Below are positions 1 through 8,335 of a DNA stretch of 64,000 nt, piece by piece. Position numbers and translations under genes: made by a program. Location: the NCBI RefSeq assembly GCF_042676385.1, contig NZ_JBHTHA010000027.1, positions 1 through 64,000 on the forward strand, written 5' to 3'. Under the pieces are notes generated by a model. The model was not told the origin of the DNA, ran no database searches, and worked only from the letters and a program-made list of their open reading frames with translations. The first letter of the stretch is position 1. Every line of letters starts with the position of its first letter. The DNA comes from Paenibacillus_E sp042676385. Its GTDB lineage: Bacteria; Bacillota; Bacilli; Paenibacillales; NBRC-103111.

Positions 1-1641
1 GCAAAACTTGCAACGAAGGTTCAAATTGGCAACGTTGACGACGTTATCGCAGCAGGCGACACTGATGCTTACGTACCGATCATCGCATACGATGCTGCTG
101 GTAACCAATTGAGCGCAGACGATATCGTCAGCACAGAGAACCAAAGCCAGATCCGAATCAGCGCAAGCACTGGTACTGGTTACTTCTCGCTCGAAACTGT
201 AGGTTCACACAAAGGTCAGATCCATTTGACTAACATCCCTGCACAGAAAAACGGATCTATCTCGGTAAGTGCATTTATTGCTACTTCTAATGTATCAAGC
301 AGTGACACTAAGAACTTTACTGTTCAAGCAGCACGTATTCCGGATCACATTAAAGAGGCAACTGCTCCTGGTAAGCAACTTCTTCCGGGTGGTTCCACTG
401 GATTCCAATACACTGTAATTGACCAATACGGCAAGCGACTTGACACCTTCAACCGTGTTGATTCGAATGGTAATGTTGTTACAAGTGGTGGCAACTCTTA
501 CAGTGTAACTGTAACTGCAAGAACTTATACGCCGCAATACAATACAGCTACTCCTCCAGTATTCACAGGATATGCGAGTGCCCCTGATTCAAACGTTTCG
601 GTTGGTACTAACTTGAATGGCGCAACTCCGATGCTTATCACAGCTGATAACGACGCTGTTGTAAACGACGCTGGAAGCAAAGCCGTATTTGCAAGCAGTG
701 CGACTGCACAAGCGATTACTGATGTTAAAGCATTCAACGGTAACACTTACCGCTTTGCAGCAGCTAATGTAACGACTGCTAAGAACTACAAAACAGATTT
801 AGTCGTGACGATTTGGAAGAACGGCACAGATGAAATCAACAAAATCACAAGAACTGCAACAGTTGCTGACTCGGCATCCACGAATTTCACTTATTCGGTA
901 AACAGTGTTGCAACACTTTGGAATGCTAAGGACAGTGGCGTAGTTACTACGGCTGTATATGTTCCAGGTGTAACGGTTGACGGTACTGACAATGACACTG
1001 CGAGCCAAATTGGCAAAAGCACTCAGCTGAAAGCAAACAGCAAGTTTGGTCGTGAGGTAACGATCTCCGTTAAGAATGCTGCTGGCGAAGTAGTGGGTCT
1101 GCCAAAACGAATTCTTTCTATCTCTTCTTCCGATACAAATGTAGCTAACGTTCTTCAGGTATCTTCCTCTGACGGCGTTAATACAACTAACGGAATTGGC
1201 AAAGCATACGTTATTGGTAACAAAGCCGGAACTGCTACTTTGGCAATCAGCTTCGTAGCTGCCGACGGTTCGACTAAGACTTTGACAACTCCAGTAACTG
1301 TTAAATCTGATGCACTTGCAGTTTCGAACGTTACTTGGGATGACAAAGGGTATAACGAGGGCTTAGCATTCAATGCCTTCACAAACCTCAATGTTACCGA
1401 TAATTATGGTAAGACTTTTGAAGACGGAGATGCTCTGCACTATAACTACTTGCTTGGCGTAACATTCTCTGTTTCCAACGTAAGTGCTGGTGCGACTGTA
1501 ACAGTTGACCAGTTCGGTAATGTAAAAGTAACTGGTTCTAGCAGCGCAACATTTGATCTGACTGCGACTTCCGCAACAGGCAAAACTGCGACTACTACAA
1601 TCTATGCGAGCAGCAGCACTACTACTCGTACAGTGCACTAA
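1..1641 (+). CDS. Large secreted/surface Ig-like repeat protein, C-terminal part (5' end outside window)
   Basis: The reading frame is open from the first base, so the start lies upstream of the window. About 546 residues are visible. They are rich in Thr, Ser, Ala, Val and Asn, with almost no Cys, and show the alternating pattern of beta-sandwich repeats. A stretch near visible residues 375-440 (SSSDTNVANV, GTATLAISFVAADGS) resembles bacterial Ig-like (Big_2) domains. This composition is typical of S-layer or other cell-surface proteins of Paenibacillaceae; any SLH anchor would be in the missing N-terminal part. Two terminators follow. S-layer-like protein is the best guess, but only the Ig-like nature is supported. 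Confidence 0.7.
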   Translation, partial: AKLATKVQIGNVDDVIAAGDTDAYVPIIAYDAAGNQLSADDIVSTENQSQIRISASTGTGYFSLETVGSHKGQIHLTNIPAQKNGSISVSAFIATSNVSSSDTKNFTVQAARIPDHIKEATAPGKQLLPGGSTGFQYTVIDQYGKRLDTFNRVDSNGNVVTSGGNSYSVTVTARTYTPQYNTATPPVFTGYASAPDSNVSVGTNLNGATPMLITADNDAVVNDAGSKAVFASSATAQAITDVKAFNGNTYRFAAANVTTAKNYKTDLVVTIWKNGTDEINKITRTATVADSASTNFTYSVNSVATLWNAKDSGVVTTAVYVPGVTVDGTDNDTASQIGKSTQLKANSKFGREVTISVKNAAGEVVGLPKRILSISSSDTNVANVLQVSSSDGVNTTNGIGKAYVIGNKAGTATLAISFVAADGSTKTLTTPVTVKSDALAVSNVTWDDKGYNEGLAFNAFTNLNVTDNYGKTFEDGDALHYNYLLGVTFSVSNVSAGATVTVDQFGNVKVTGSSSATFDLTATSATGKTATTTIYASSSTTTRTVH

Positions 1642-1650
1642 TCTCTTTAA

Positions 1651-1680
1651 AAAGGAGACCCTTCGGGGTCTTCTTTATTT
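1651..1680 (+). terminator. Rho-independent terminator after the surface protein gene
   Basis: A GACCC-TTC-GGGGTC hairpin extended by AAAGGA/TCTTCTTT lies 10 nt after the stop codon and is followed by a T-rich stretch. Confidence 0.75.
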
Positions 1681-1785
1681 TGTTTATTAAAGTATTCCGA
1701 CGATGCATTTTTTATATGGTTTGACGGCTTAGCAACTAGTAGGTATGTTGGAAAGCGGCGTAAAAACAGATTCAAAAGTAAACCA

Positions 1786-1838
1786 ACTGAAAGAAAGAAG
1801 AAGACCCCGAAGGGTCCTCTTCTTTCTTTCAGTTTTTT
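1786..1838 (+). terminator. Second, very long terminator-like hairpin
   Basis: ACTGAAAGAAAGAAGAAGAC and its near-perfect complement flank a CCCGAAGGG core, and a TTTTTT run follows. The core is an inverted copy of the terminator at 1651-1676. No gene is visible between the two hairpins. Confidence 0.7.
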
Positions 1839-1921
1839 GTGAAATTATATATTAATGAAGTAAATGTTGCTAAAAGAATGATAAAATAAGAGAAACAATT
1901 CAATGATAGGGGGAAACTGTA

Positions 1922-2626
1922 TTGCGTAAAATTATTTTGTTGGTTGCATTCATGCTAGTCTGTACTAATATCGTAAGCGCTGCAGGAGTTCATGGGGATT
2001 TTGAGGGGAACCCAATTGTCAAAATAACTTCAAATGGCAAAGATGTAATCAGTGATGATGTACCGGCAATTAACTATAAAAATAGAACTATGGTGCCGAT
2101 TTATTTATTATCAAAAATTGGTGCTACTGTAGTTTGGAAAAATGATTCTTACAGTGTTGATGTAAGCCTTAATAATAAAGCGGATAATATGGAGAATTTG
2201 ACTGATGCATATACTTGGATAAATGATATAAATAATCAAGTATGGATGTATGCTATGAAGTTTAATTTATATATGAACGAAGATAATGCAGAAACGTATT
2301 TGCAAACAATAAACAAAGGCTATCAAGAACTCGTTTTGACAAATAATGATGTAGTAGATTATGTGCAACAGGTTAAAAAAGAAGTAATCGCAGCGAATAA
2401 TCTCGATGAGATAATTAGCAAGCAAAGAAGCTTAATAAATCAAGCTAGTGAAACAAAAAAATTATTTGAAATTTGGACTAACAATAAAAATGATGCACAA
2501 ATATTGAAAAGTTTGAAACTAAGTATTATCAATTTAGTAAGCAATGCCGAACAAAATGTAAATGACACTAATAAAATTAGGCATGGGTTAATAAAGCAAA
2601 ATGGTAAGTCTCAAAAGAGCAATTAA
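1922..2626 (+). CDS. Secreted stalk-domain (copper amine oxidase N-like) protein
   Basis: A 234-residue protein starting at TTG, with AGGGGG about 8 nt upstream. Residues 1-21 form a signal peptide ending near VSAAG. Residues 30-78 match the 'copper amine oxidase N-terminal-like' or stalk domain (ITSNGKDVI, NRTMVPIYLLSKIGATVVWK), a beta-rich module common in secreted Paenibacillus proteins and not an oxidase. The rest is a long, charged, probably alpha-helical region with no recognised domain. The gene is strikingly AT-rich compared with the GC-rich gene that follows, which could mean recent acquisition. Function unknown. Confidence 0.7.
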   Translation: MRKIILLVAFMLVCTNIVSAAGVHGDFEGNPIVKITSNGKDVISDDVPAINYKNRTMVPIYLLSKIGATVVWKNDSYSVDVSLNNKADNMENLTDAYTWINDINNQVWMYAMKFNLYMNEDNAETYLQTINKGYQELVLTNNDVVDYVQQVKKEVIAANNLDEIISKQRSLINQASETKKLFEIWTNNKNDAQILKSLKLSIINLVSNAEQNVNDTNKIRHGLIKQNGKSQKSN

Positions 2627-2847
2627 TTTAGTAAAGTGAATATAACAGGACAGATTTTCCATTCTCCAAGTAGAAGTTCTATTTAACGTTTTTACTATAA
2701 CAAGACTCATTGACGCTAATGAATATTAAGAATAAAATCAAAGTACTCGTATGCAACGCATGTTTGTTTATGATGTTCTCATTAGATATCAACAAAAAAG
2801 GGTAGAAGATTCACTTTTATTAACCTAAAATTGGAGAAAATGATTTT

Positions 2848-3399
2848 ATGAAAAAAGAAAAATGGATTGTAGGCACAGCTTTTTCAATTATCATTCTTGC
2901 TTCGTTCATCTCCACCTCCCAAGCCGAAGCCCCAACCCCCGGCTCCGCAACGGACCCGGTGATCACGAAGAGCTACTTCGACCAGAACACCTTAAGCGAA
3001 GCAAAGGTGAAGGACATGATCGCCTCCGCGATCGCGGGAAATGCTGGCGGAAGCCAGCCTAGCGGGAGCAACGGAGGTACCGGCACTGGCACGACGCCAG
3101 CGGCAATGACGGTTGTCCAGCTGAAAGCGGGACAAACCCTGTATGCCGGCGCTGGCGCCGAGTTTATCGTGCGATCCGGTAAGGTGATCGCAGTGAGCAG
3201 TGACGAGAACGGGATCCCGGACGTTACCGGTGGCAAGGATATTGCCGCTGGGACTGAGATCGCGACGAATCATCTTTTGATTTTTCCACGCGATGGACGT
3301 GGTATTAAGCCAGCTCCGAAAAATACAGCTGACATTTTTGTCATGGTGCGTGGGAGTTACTTATTATTGAATGAGGATGGCAGTACAGCTACTCCATAA
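2848..3399 (+). CDS. Small secreted hypothetical protein
   Basis: A 183-residue protein with GGAG upstream of its ATG. Residues 1-26 are a signal peptide (hydrophobic IIILASFIST, then a cut near SQAEA). A Gly/Ser/Thr-rich linker covers about residues 65-85. A compact C-terminal region (VVQLKAGQTLYAGAGAEFIV, then IFPRDGRGI) looks like a small beta-structured domain. I do not recognise a named family with certainty. Codon use is GC-rich, unlike the AT-rich gene before it. It precedes a spore-protein gene, so a role in the envelope or in sporulation is possible but unproven. Confidence 0.65.
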   Translation: MKKEKWIVGTAFSIIILASFISTSQAEAPTPGSATDPVITKSYFDQNTLSEAKVKDMIASAIAGNAGGSQPSGSNGGTGTGTTPAAMTVVQLKAGQTLYAGAGAEFIVRSGKVIAVSSDENGIPDVTGGKDIAAGTEIATNHLLIFPRDGRGIKPAPKNTADIFVMVRGSYLLLNEDGSTATP

Positions 3400-3532
3400 T
3401 TTTACCCGTGTTGACAACATCTTATGCGTTTCGACACCCAAGCTTCTAGCCATAATAATAGGCGTACCCCACCTATGAAACGTACTCAGGAAGGCAGTTT
3501 TTCAGAAGAAAAATGCTTAGGAGGCGACAGTT

Positions 3533-3808
3533 ATGGCTAGAAGCAATAATGTCAAAGTGGTTCCCGAGTCTAAAAAAGCACTTGATATTCTTAAATATGA
3601 GATCGCTGCAGAGCTTGGGCTACCTGTAGGGAAGAATTTCTCCCAAAACGCAGACACAGAATTTGCCACTGAATTAGGCGCAATCCCTGCGAATTCCATG
3701 AAGGAAGATTATTGGGGTCATATTACTTCCAGAGATGCTGGAGCTGTGGGAGGAAACATTACGAGAAGGCTGATTCAAAAAGCCGAAGAAGTTCTGTTTA
3801 CCCTCTAA
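3533..3808 (+). CDS. Alpha/beta-type small acid-soluble spore protein
   Basis: A 91-residue protein with a strong AGGAGG ribosome site. The family hallmarks are present: an N-terminal helix (ALDILKYEIAAELGL), the conserved turn with GAI-like and YWG elements, and the C-terminal GGNITRRLIQKAEEVL helix. In this family the proteins coat and protect spore DNA and are cut by the GPR protease on germination. Some variants carry substitutions around the GPR site (normally TEFASE); here TEFATE is present, so cleavage should be possible. Expression would be forespore-specific (SigG), although I cannot place that promoter with confidence. Confidence 0.9.
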   Translation: MARSNNVKVVPESKKALDILKYEIAAELGLPVGKNFSQNADTEFATELGAIPANSMKEDYWGHITSRDAGAVGGNITRRLIQKAEEVLFTL

Positions 3809-3848
3809 TTCCCTGGCCTTATTCTTTCAAATCTTAACAATTGTTTCA

Positions 3849-3877
3849 TTGACACTAGACGACAAATAAAGTAAGAT
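3849..3877 (+). promoter_or_regulatory. Strong SigA-type promoter ahead of a short terminated leader
   Basis: TTGACA (3849-3854), a 17-nt spacer and TAAGAT (3872-3877). The predicted start is near 3884, only about 20 nt before the hairpin at 3906-3936. Confidence 0.65.
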
Positions 3878-3905
3878 AACTAATTGAAGGTCAATGTTTA
3901 ATCAA

Positions 3906-3936
3906 ACCTTTTCCAATCGGAAAAGGTTCATTTTTT
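3906..3936 (+). terminator. Terminator between the SASP gene and metK
   Basis: A perfect AACCTTTTCC/GGAAAAGGTT stem with an AATC loop, followed by CATTTTTT. It could end SASP transcription, or it could end a transcript of about 50 nt from the promoter at 3849. Confidence 0.85.
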
Positions 3937-3937
3937 G

Positions 3938-4209
3938 TTGACGCACTTATTTTTTTACCATACCGGAATTCAAGGTTCTTTGTAGCGCTCACGCGCATAA
4001 GAGGGGATTCCGTTTGGCGTGAAAAGCTGCCGCTAAAGCCGGGCCCATTTTAATCACCATCTAATGATGTTAAATTTTGACGCATTGGTGATCAAACCTA
4101 CTTATATATGCGGTCGCCATTATGATGGAGCCTTTTCAACGGTTTTCTCGTATAGGCATCGATTTAAAGCTTTTCAAACATACTAAGATTGATTAGGAGG
4201 ATGAATAAG
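3938..4209 (+). other. Structured, unassigned metK leader region
   Basis: This interval of about 270 nt has no gene. A long imperfect hairpin spans about 3963-4010: CGGAAT pairs with ATTCCG around a GCG-CTCA-CGC tip. Further GC-rich elements lie at about 4015-4045, and an ATCACCA/TGGTGAT pair lies at about 4053-4095. A weak promoter-like TTGACG...TTATAT lies at 4077-4107. I could not fit the SAM-I (S-box), SMK or T-box consensus to it. It may be an untranslated regulatory leader of metK, with the class unknown. Confidence 0.4.
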
Positions 4210-5409
4210 ATGGCTCAAGGACGTCGTTTATTTACATCCGAATCCGTGACAGAAGGTCATCCGGATAAGATTTGTGACCAAATTTCTGACTCGGTATTGG
4301 ATGCTTTTTTGGCCAATGATCCGAATGCTCGCGTAGCATGTGAGGTTTCTGTAGCAACTGGCTTGGTATTGGTAATTGGTGAGATTACTTCCAGCTCTGA
4401 ATATGTAGATATTCAGGCAATCGCTAGACAAACGATTAAGGAAATCGGGTACACACGCGCAAAGTATGGTTTTGACTACCAAACTTCCGCAGTTCTCGTT
4501 TCTTTGAACGAACAATCCCCTGACATTGCACAAGGTGTTAACAAAGCTCTTGAAGCAAGAGAAGGTAAAATGTCTGATGAAGAAATCGAAGCTATCGGTG
4601 CAGGTGACCAAGGTTTGATGTTTGGTTTCGCGGTTAATGAGACTCCTGAACTTATGCCGCTTCCGATCTCGCTTTCTCACCAACTCGCTCGTCGTTTGAC
4701 TGAAGTTCGTAAGAACGGTACGTTGCCTTACCTTCGTCCAGATGGTAAAACGCAAGTTACTGTTGAGTACGAAAACGATAAGCCTGTTCGTGTAGATGCC
4801 ATTGTTGTATCCACACAGCACAGCGAAGAGATCACTTTGGAGCAAATCCAAGCGGATATCAAAGAGCATGTTATTAAACCAGTCGTTCCTGCGAACTTGC
4901 TGGACGAAAATACAAACTATTTCATCAACCCAACTGGCCGTTTCGTTATCGGCGGACCACAAGGGGATGCGGGTCTAACAGGTCGTAAAATCATCGTTGA
5001 TACTTATGGCGGATATGCACGTCACGGCGGTGGCGCATTCTCCGGTAAGGATCCGACAAAAGTTGACCGTTCCGGTGCTTACGCGGCGCGTTATGTTGCC
5101 AAAAACATCGTAGCTGCTGGACTTGCTGATAAATGCGAAGTTCAATTGGCTTACGCAATTGGTGTTGCAAGACCGGTATCTATTAGCGTAGATACTTTTG
5201 GAACTGGTAAAGTTAGTGAAGAGAAGCTCGTTGAGCTGATCCGCAATAACTTCGACCTTCGTCCAGCCGGTATTATCAAAGAATTGGATCTGCGTCGTCC
5301 GATCTATCGTCAAACAGCTGCATACGGTCATTTTGGCCGCAACGATTTGGATGTTCCTTGGGAGCGTACAGATAAAGCTGAGTCTTTAAAATCACAAGCA
5401 TTGGCTTAA
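4210..5409 (+). CDS. metK: S-adenosylmethionine synthetase
   Basis: A 399-residue enzyme that makes S-adenosylmethionine from methionine and ATP. Family signatures are present: SVTEGHPDK near the N terminus, GAGDQGLMFG at about residues 120-129 and a GGGAFSGKDPTKVDRS-type loop. The length is normal for the family. Upstream in-frame TTG and ATG codons exist at 4189 and 4201, but AGGAGG at 4195-4200 fits the ATG at 4210 best (9 nt). The gene stands alone between terminators. In many Firmicutes metK is controlled by an S-box riboswitch, and none was recognised here. Confidence 0.97.
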   Translation: MAQGRRLFTSESVTEGHPDKICDQISDSVLDAFLANDPNARVACEVSVATGLVLVIGEITSSSEYVDIQAIARQTIKEIGYTRAKYGFDYQTSAVLVSLNEQSPDIAQGVNKALEAREGKMSDEEIEAIGAGDQGLMFGFAVNETPELMPLPISLSHQLARRLTEVRKNGTLPYLRPDGKTQVTVEYENDKPVRVDAIVVSTQHSEEITLEQIQADIKEHVIKPVVPANLLDENTNYFINPTGRFVIGGPQGDAGLTGRKIIVDTYGGYARHGGGAFSGKDPTKVDRSGAYAARYVAKNIVAAGLADKCEVQLAYAIGVARPVSISVDTFGTGKVSEEKLVELIRNNFDLRPAGIIKELDLRRPIYRQTAAYGHFGRNDLDVPWERTDKAESLKSQALA

Positions 5410-5421
5410 TCTTGATACCTT

Positions 5422-5461
5422 AAAAAAGGCTGTTCGTCGCTATGACGGATGGCCTTTTTTG
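5422..5461 (+). terminator. metK terminator
   Basis: AAAAGGC and GACGGATGGCCTTTTTT pair around a CGTC-GCTAT-GACG core directly after metK. Confidence 0.85.
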
Positions 5462-5632
5462 CGTTGTAGAAAGATGCGCCTTGCAATTAGTTGGAAGATT
5501 ATGTTGGCATATAAATACAACTATTTTCCACTCTACCAAATTCGTAACTTTTTCCATAGTTTAAGAGTCTATATAGATGTCCAAAAAAATAGATACTAGA
5601 CTTAGACTGAAAGAGGAGAGTGGAGAGGCAAC

Positions 5633-8239
5633 ATGAAGGTTCAAAAGCAACTTGGGATGGGTGCGCTGGCTTGCGCATTGGTATGGCAATTGACGGTAGG
5701 GACGACGGTATTCGCGGCGGATTCAGTACTGACTCTGGGCTCGCAGGAAGCAATTACGTCAGGTGCAATTCTTAAAAATTATGTATGGACAACGACAAGA
5801 AGCAATAAGGATGTTTCGGTTAATGCGAATGTCATTGAAGTCGATTTAACGAATCCGAATGTGAAGATCGATGCGATGGCAGGTACGAAAAATCAATTCA
5901 CGAAGAACCAGAGTGTACTCGGCATGGTGAAGGATACAGGCGCTGTAGCCGGAGTGAATGGTGACTTCTTTAATACACAAGCTGAGGGTGTACCGGAAGG
6001 TGCGCAGATCACGAATGGACAGGTGATGGCTACGCCGGCCAAGATTTCAGGTCTGTACTCGTTTGCAATCACGAAGGATAATCAGCCGATTATTGATATT
6101 TTTGATTTTCAGGGGACGGTAAAGGCGAAGGACGGTACGACATTCGATTTAGGCGGTGTCAACAAGACCTATTATTGGGATGATAACGATGTAGCTATGA
6201 TCGCTGACGGACTCTTCCTTTATACGAGTGCATGGGCCATGGATCAGCGTGCAGTTGATGGAACACACGTTCCTACTGAGGCGCTTGTGCAGAATGGCAT
6301 CGTGAAGGAAATCACTGTGGATACGAACATCAAAAAGATTGCACCAGCTGACGGATATATTCTTAGAGGTTCGGGGCTTGCACGCGATTTTATCGTGAAT
6401 CATCTAAAAGTTGGAGATCCTATCACGACGAAGTATGATATGATTCCGCACGATCCTTCCAAGAAATATGATTGGAAAACTTTCAAAACGCTGATTGGCG
6501 GAAGCACCCTTCTTGTGGATGAGGCGAAGCCTAGCTATTTTACACGAAATATTGCGGATTTTAGCGGTTATACCCCTCGGTCCCGTACGGCCATTGGTTA
6601 CTCCAAAGATATGAAAACAGCGTATATTATCACTTCCGATAATAGCGGCAGCAGCAAAGGAATGACGCTTCCGGAGTTGCAGCAATTTATGATACAAGCC
6701 GGTGTTTGGAGAGGTATGGTTCTGGATGGCGGCGGTTCTACGCAAATGGTTTCGAGGCCGCTTGGGGAATTTGACCCGAAATTAACAAACCAAACAGAGA
6801 ACGGGAATCAACGCGCGGTAGCTAACGGTGTAGGTGTATATTCCACTGCTCCAAAGGGTGAGTTAAAAGGTCTTATATTAAAAGGGCAAAAAGTTTTATT
6901 CATTAATGAATCCAGCACTTATCAATTTAAAGCTTATGATGATTATTATAATCCGATTACCGTAGATTCGATTGTTCCGCAGTGGAGCAGTTCCACGACG
7001 AACGGTTCTTTCAAAGACAATGTGTTTACAGCAACACAACCTGGTAAAACGCAAATTGTTGCCAAGTCCGGTAAAGGCTCCGCGACTATGGATGTTGAAG
7101 TGGTAGGTAGAGACCAAATTTCTTCGATGAAATTTAATACAGGGTCTTTCTCAGTAACTGAAGGCGGAGATTTCAGGTTGCCTATTTCGGTGACGACGAA
7201 GAGCGGGGTAACGAGAGATTTACCGCCTGCATCAGCACAATACGAGGTAAGTGGAATCAAAGGATCGGTTCAAGACGGCTTTCTCCATGTGGACAGCACG
7301 GCAGGCAGCCAGGTCGCTCAGGTTATTGCCCGCTATGATGGCTATAGTACGATGGTCACGCTACCGGTCGGACAGGAAAAGGTTTGGTACGATCTTGATC
7401 ACTCCTCTGTACTGACTACAGGAGACAAGTACCCTGCGGAAGTAGTATCGAACGTAGTTATAGGCAAAGAAGCGAATGGCAACAAAACACTGGATATTAG
7501 CTACGATTTCACCAAAGGAACCGGAACGAAAGCTGCTTATGCCAGATTTGATGGTGCAAACGGTACTCAGATCGGTGGTGAACCGCAGGTTATTACGGCC
7601 AAAGTATTTGGTGACGGCAGCTTCAACTGGGTACGCGCTGAGTTCATTGATGCGGATGGCAAGTCGCAATTGAGGAGCTTAACGGAGAACACGAACTGGA
7701 CAGGATGGAGAAAGGTTACAGCGGATATTTCCGATATGAAATTCCCTGTGAAACTGAAAAGTGTCTATGTAGCCAATCCGGCTAATGGCCAGGATGAACG
7801 AGCGCCAAAAGGGAAAATTAGCATCGATGATATATCTTTCATTTATAAAGGACAGGTAGCAGCGTTGCCGAAAAATTCAGTGAAGCTTACCGTCAATAAG
7901 AAACAAGCAAGCTTGAATAATCAGTCAATGACTTTGGAGCAAGCGCCAACCATTATTAACGGTAATACTCTGGTTCCGGTTCGTTTTGTAACAGAGGCTC
8001 TTGGCGGTAATGTGAAGTGGGATGATAAAGAACGTAAAGTGACCGTGATCCGCGGCGATAAATTGATTGATTTGTGGATCGATAATCCTGATTTGTTGGT
8101 GAACGGAGAACGCGTAACGGCAGAAGTGGCTCCCAAAATCATGAATAATGTTACGATGGTGCCTTTGCGACTAATTTCCGAGAGATTGGGCTTTAAAGTA
8201 GGCTGGGAACCCCAAAATCAAGGAATAACGCTGGAATAA
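5633..8239 (+). CDS. Secreted phosphodiester glycosidase (NAGPA) family protein with C-terminal stalk domains
   Basis: An 868-residue exported protein with a signal peptide (residues 1-29, ending TTVFAAD). Residues about 90-405 form a NAGPA (phosphodiester glycosidase/exopolysaccharide) domain, including GVNGDFFNT and the WRGMVLDGGGSTQMV motif. Beta-sandwich regions follow, including an Ig-like stretch at about 415-490. The C terminus (about 750-868) holds a copper-amine-oxidase-like stalk pair (NTLVPVRFVTEALGGNVKWD and MVPLRLISERLGFKVGW). The family hydrolyses phosphodiester-linked sugars; bacterial members are thought to act on wall or exopolysaccharide glycans. The stalk modules suggest surface association. 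Confidence 0.85.
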   Translation: MKVQKQLGMGALACALVWQLTVGTTVFAADSVLTLGSQEAITSGAILKNYVWTTTRSNKDVSVNANVIEVDLTNPNVKIDAMAGTKNQFTKNQSVLGMVKDTGAVAGVNGDFFNTQAEGVPEGAQITNGQVMATPAKISGLYSFAITKDNQPIIDIFDFQGTVKAKDGTTFDLGGVNKTYYWDDNDVAMIADGLFLYTSAWAMDQRAVDGTHVPTEALVQNGIVKEITVDTNIKKIAPADGYILRGSGLARDFIVNHLKVGDPITTKYDMIPHDPSKKYDWKTFKTLIGGSTLLVDEAKPSYFTRNIADFSGYTPRSRTAIGYSKDMKTAYIITSDNSGSSKGMTLPELQQFMIQAGVWRGMVLDGGGSTQMVSRPLGEFDPKLTNQTENGNQRAVANGVGVYSTAPKGELKGLILKGQKVLFINESSTYQFKAYDDYYNPITVDSIVPQWSSSTTNGSFKDNVFTATQPGKTQIVAKSGKGSATMDVEVVGRDQISSMKFNTGSFSVTEGGDFRLPISVTTKSGVTRDLPPASAQYEVSGIKGSVQDGFLHVDSTAGSQVAQVIARYDGYSTMVTLPVGQEKVWYDLDHSSVLTTGDKYPAEVVSNVVIGKEANGNKTLDISYDFTKGTGTKAAYARFDGANGTQIGGEPQVITAKVFGDGSFNWVRAEFIDADGKSQLRSLTENTNWTGWRKVTADISDMKFPVKLKSVYVANPANGQDERAPKGKISIDDISFIYKGQVAALPKNSVKLTVNKKQASLNNQSMTLEQAPTIINGNTLVPVRFVTEALGGNVKWDDKERKVTVIRGDKLIDLWIDNPDLLVNGERVTAEVAPKIMNNVTMVPLRLISERLGFKVGWEPQNQGITLE

Positions 8240-8335
8240 ATAGTGCTAGAAGTACACTTCAAATCCGTAAAATTGTGTTACAATATGGGGTAGACTAATT
8301 GACAATATCGTTTTCATAAAAGGAGTTTGTTCCAC

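Noticed and set aside
3938..4209. SAM-I (S-box) or T-box riboswitch before metK
   Set aside because: The conserved S-box core and the T-box AGGGTGGAACCGCG string are absent. Only generic hairpins are seen, so no class was assigned.
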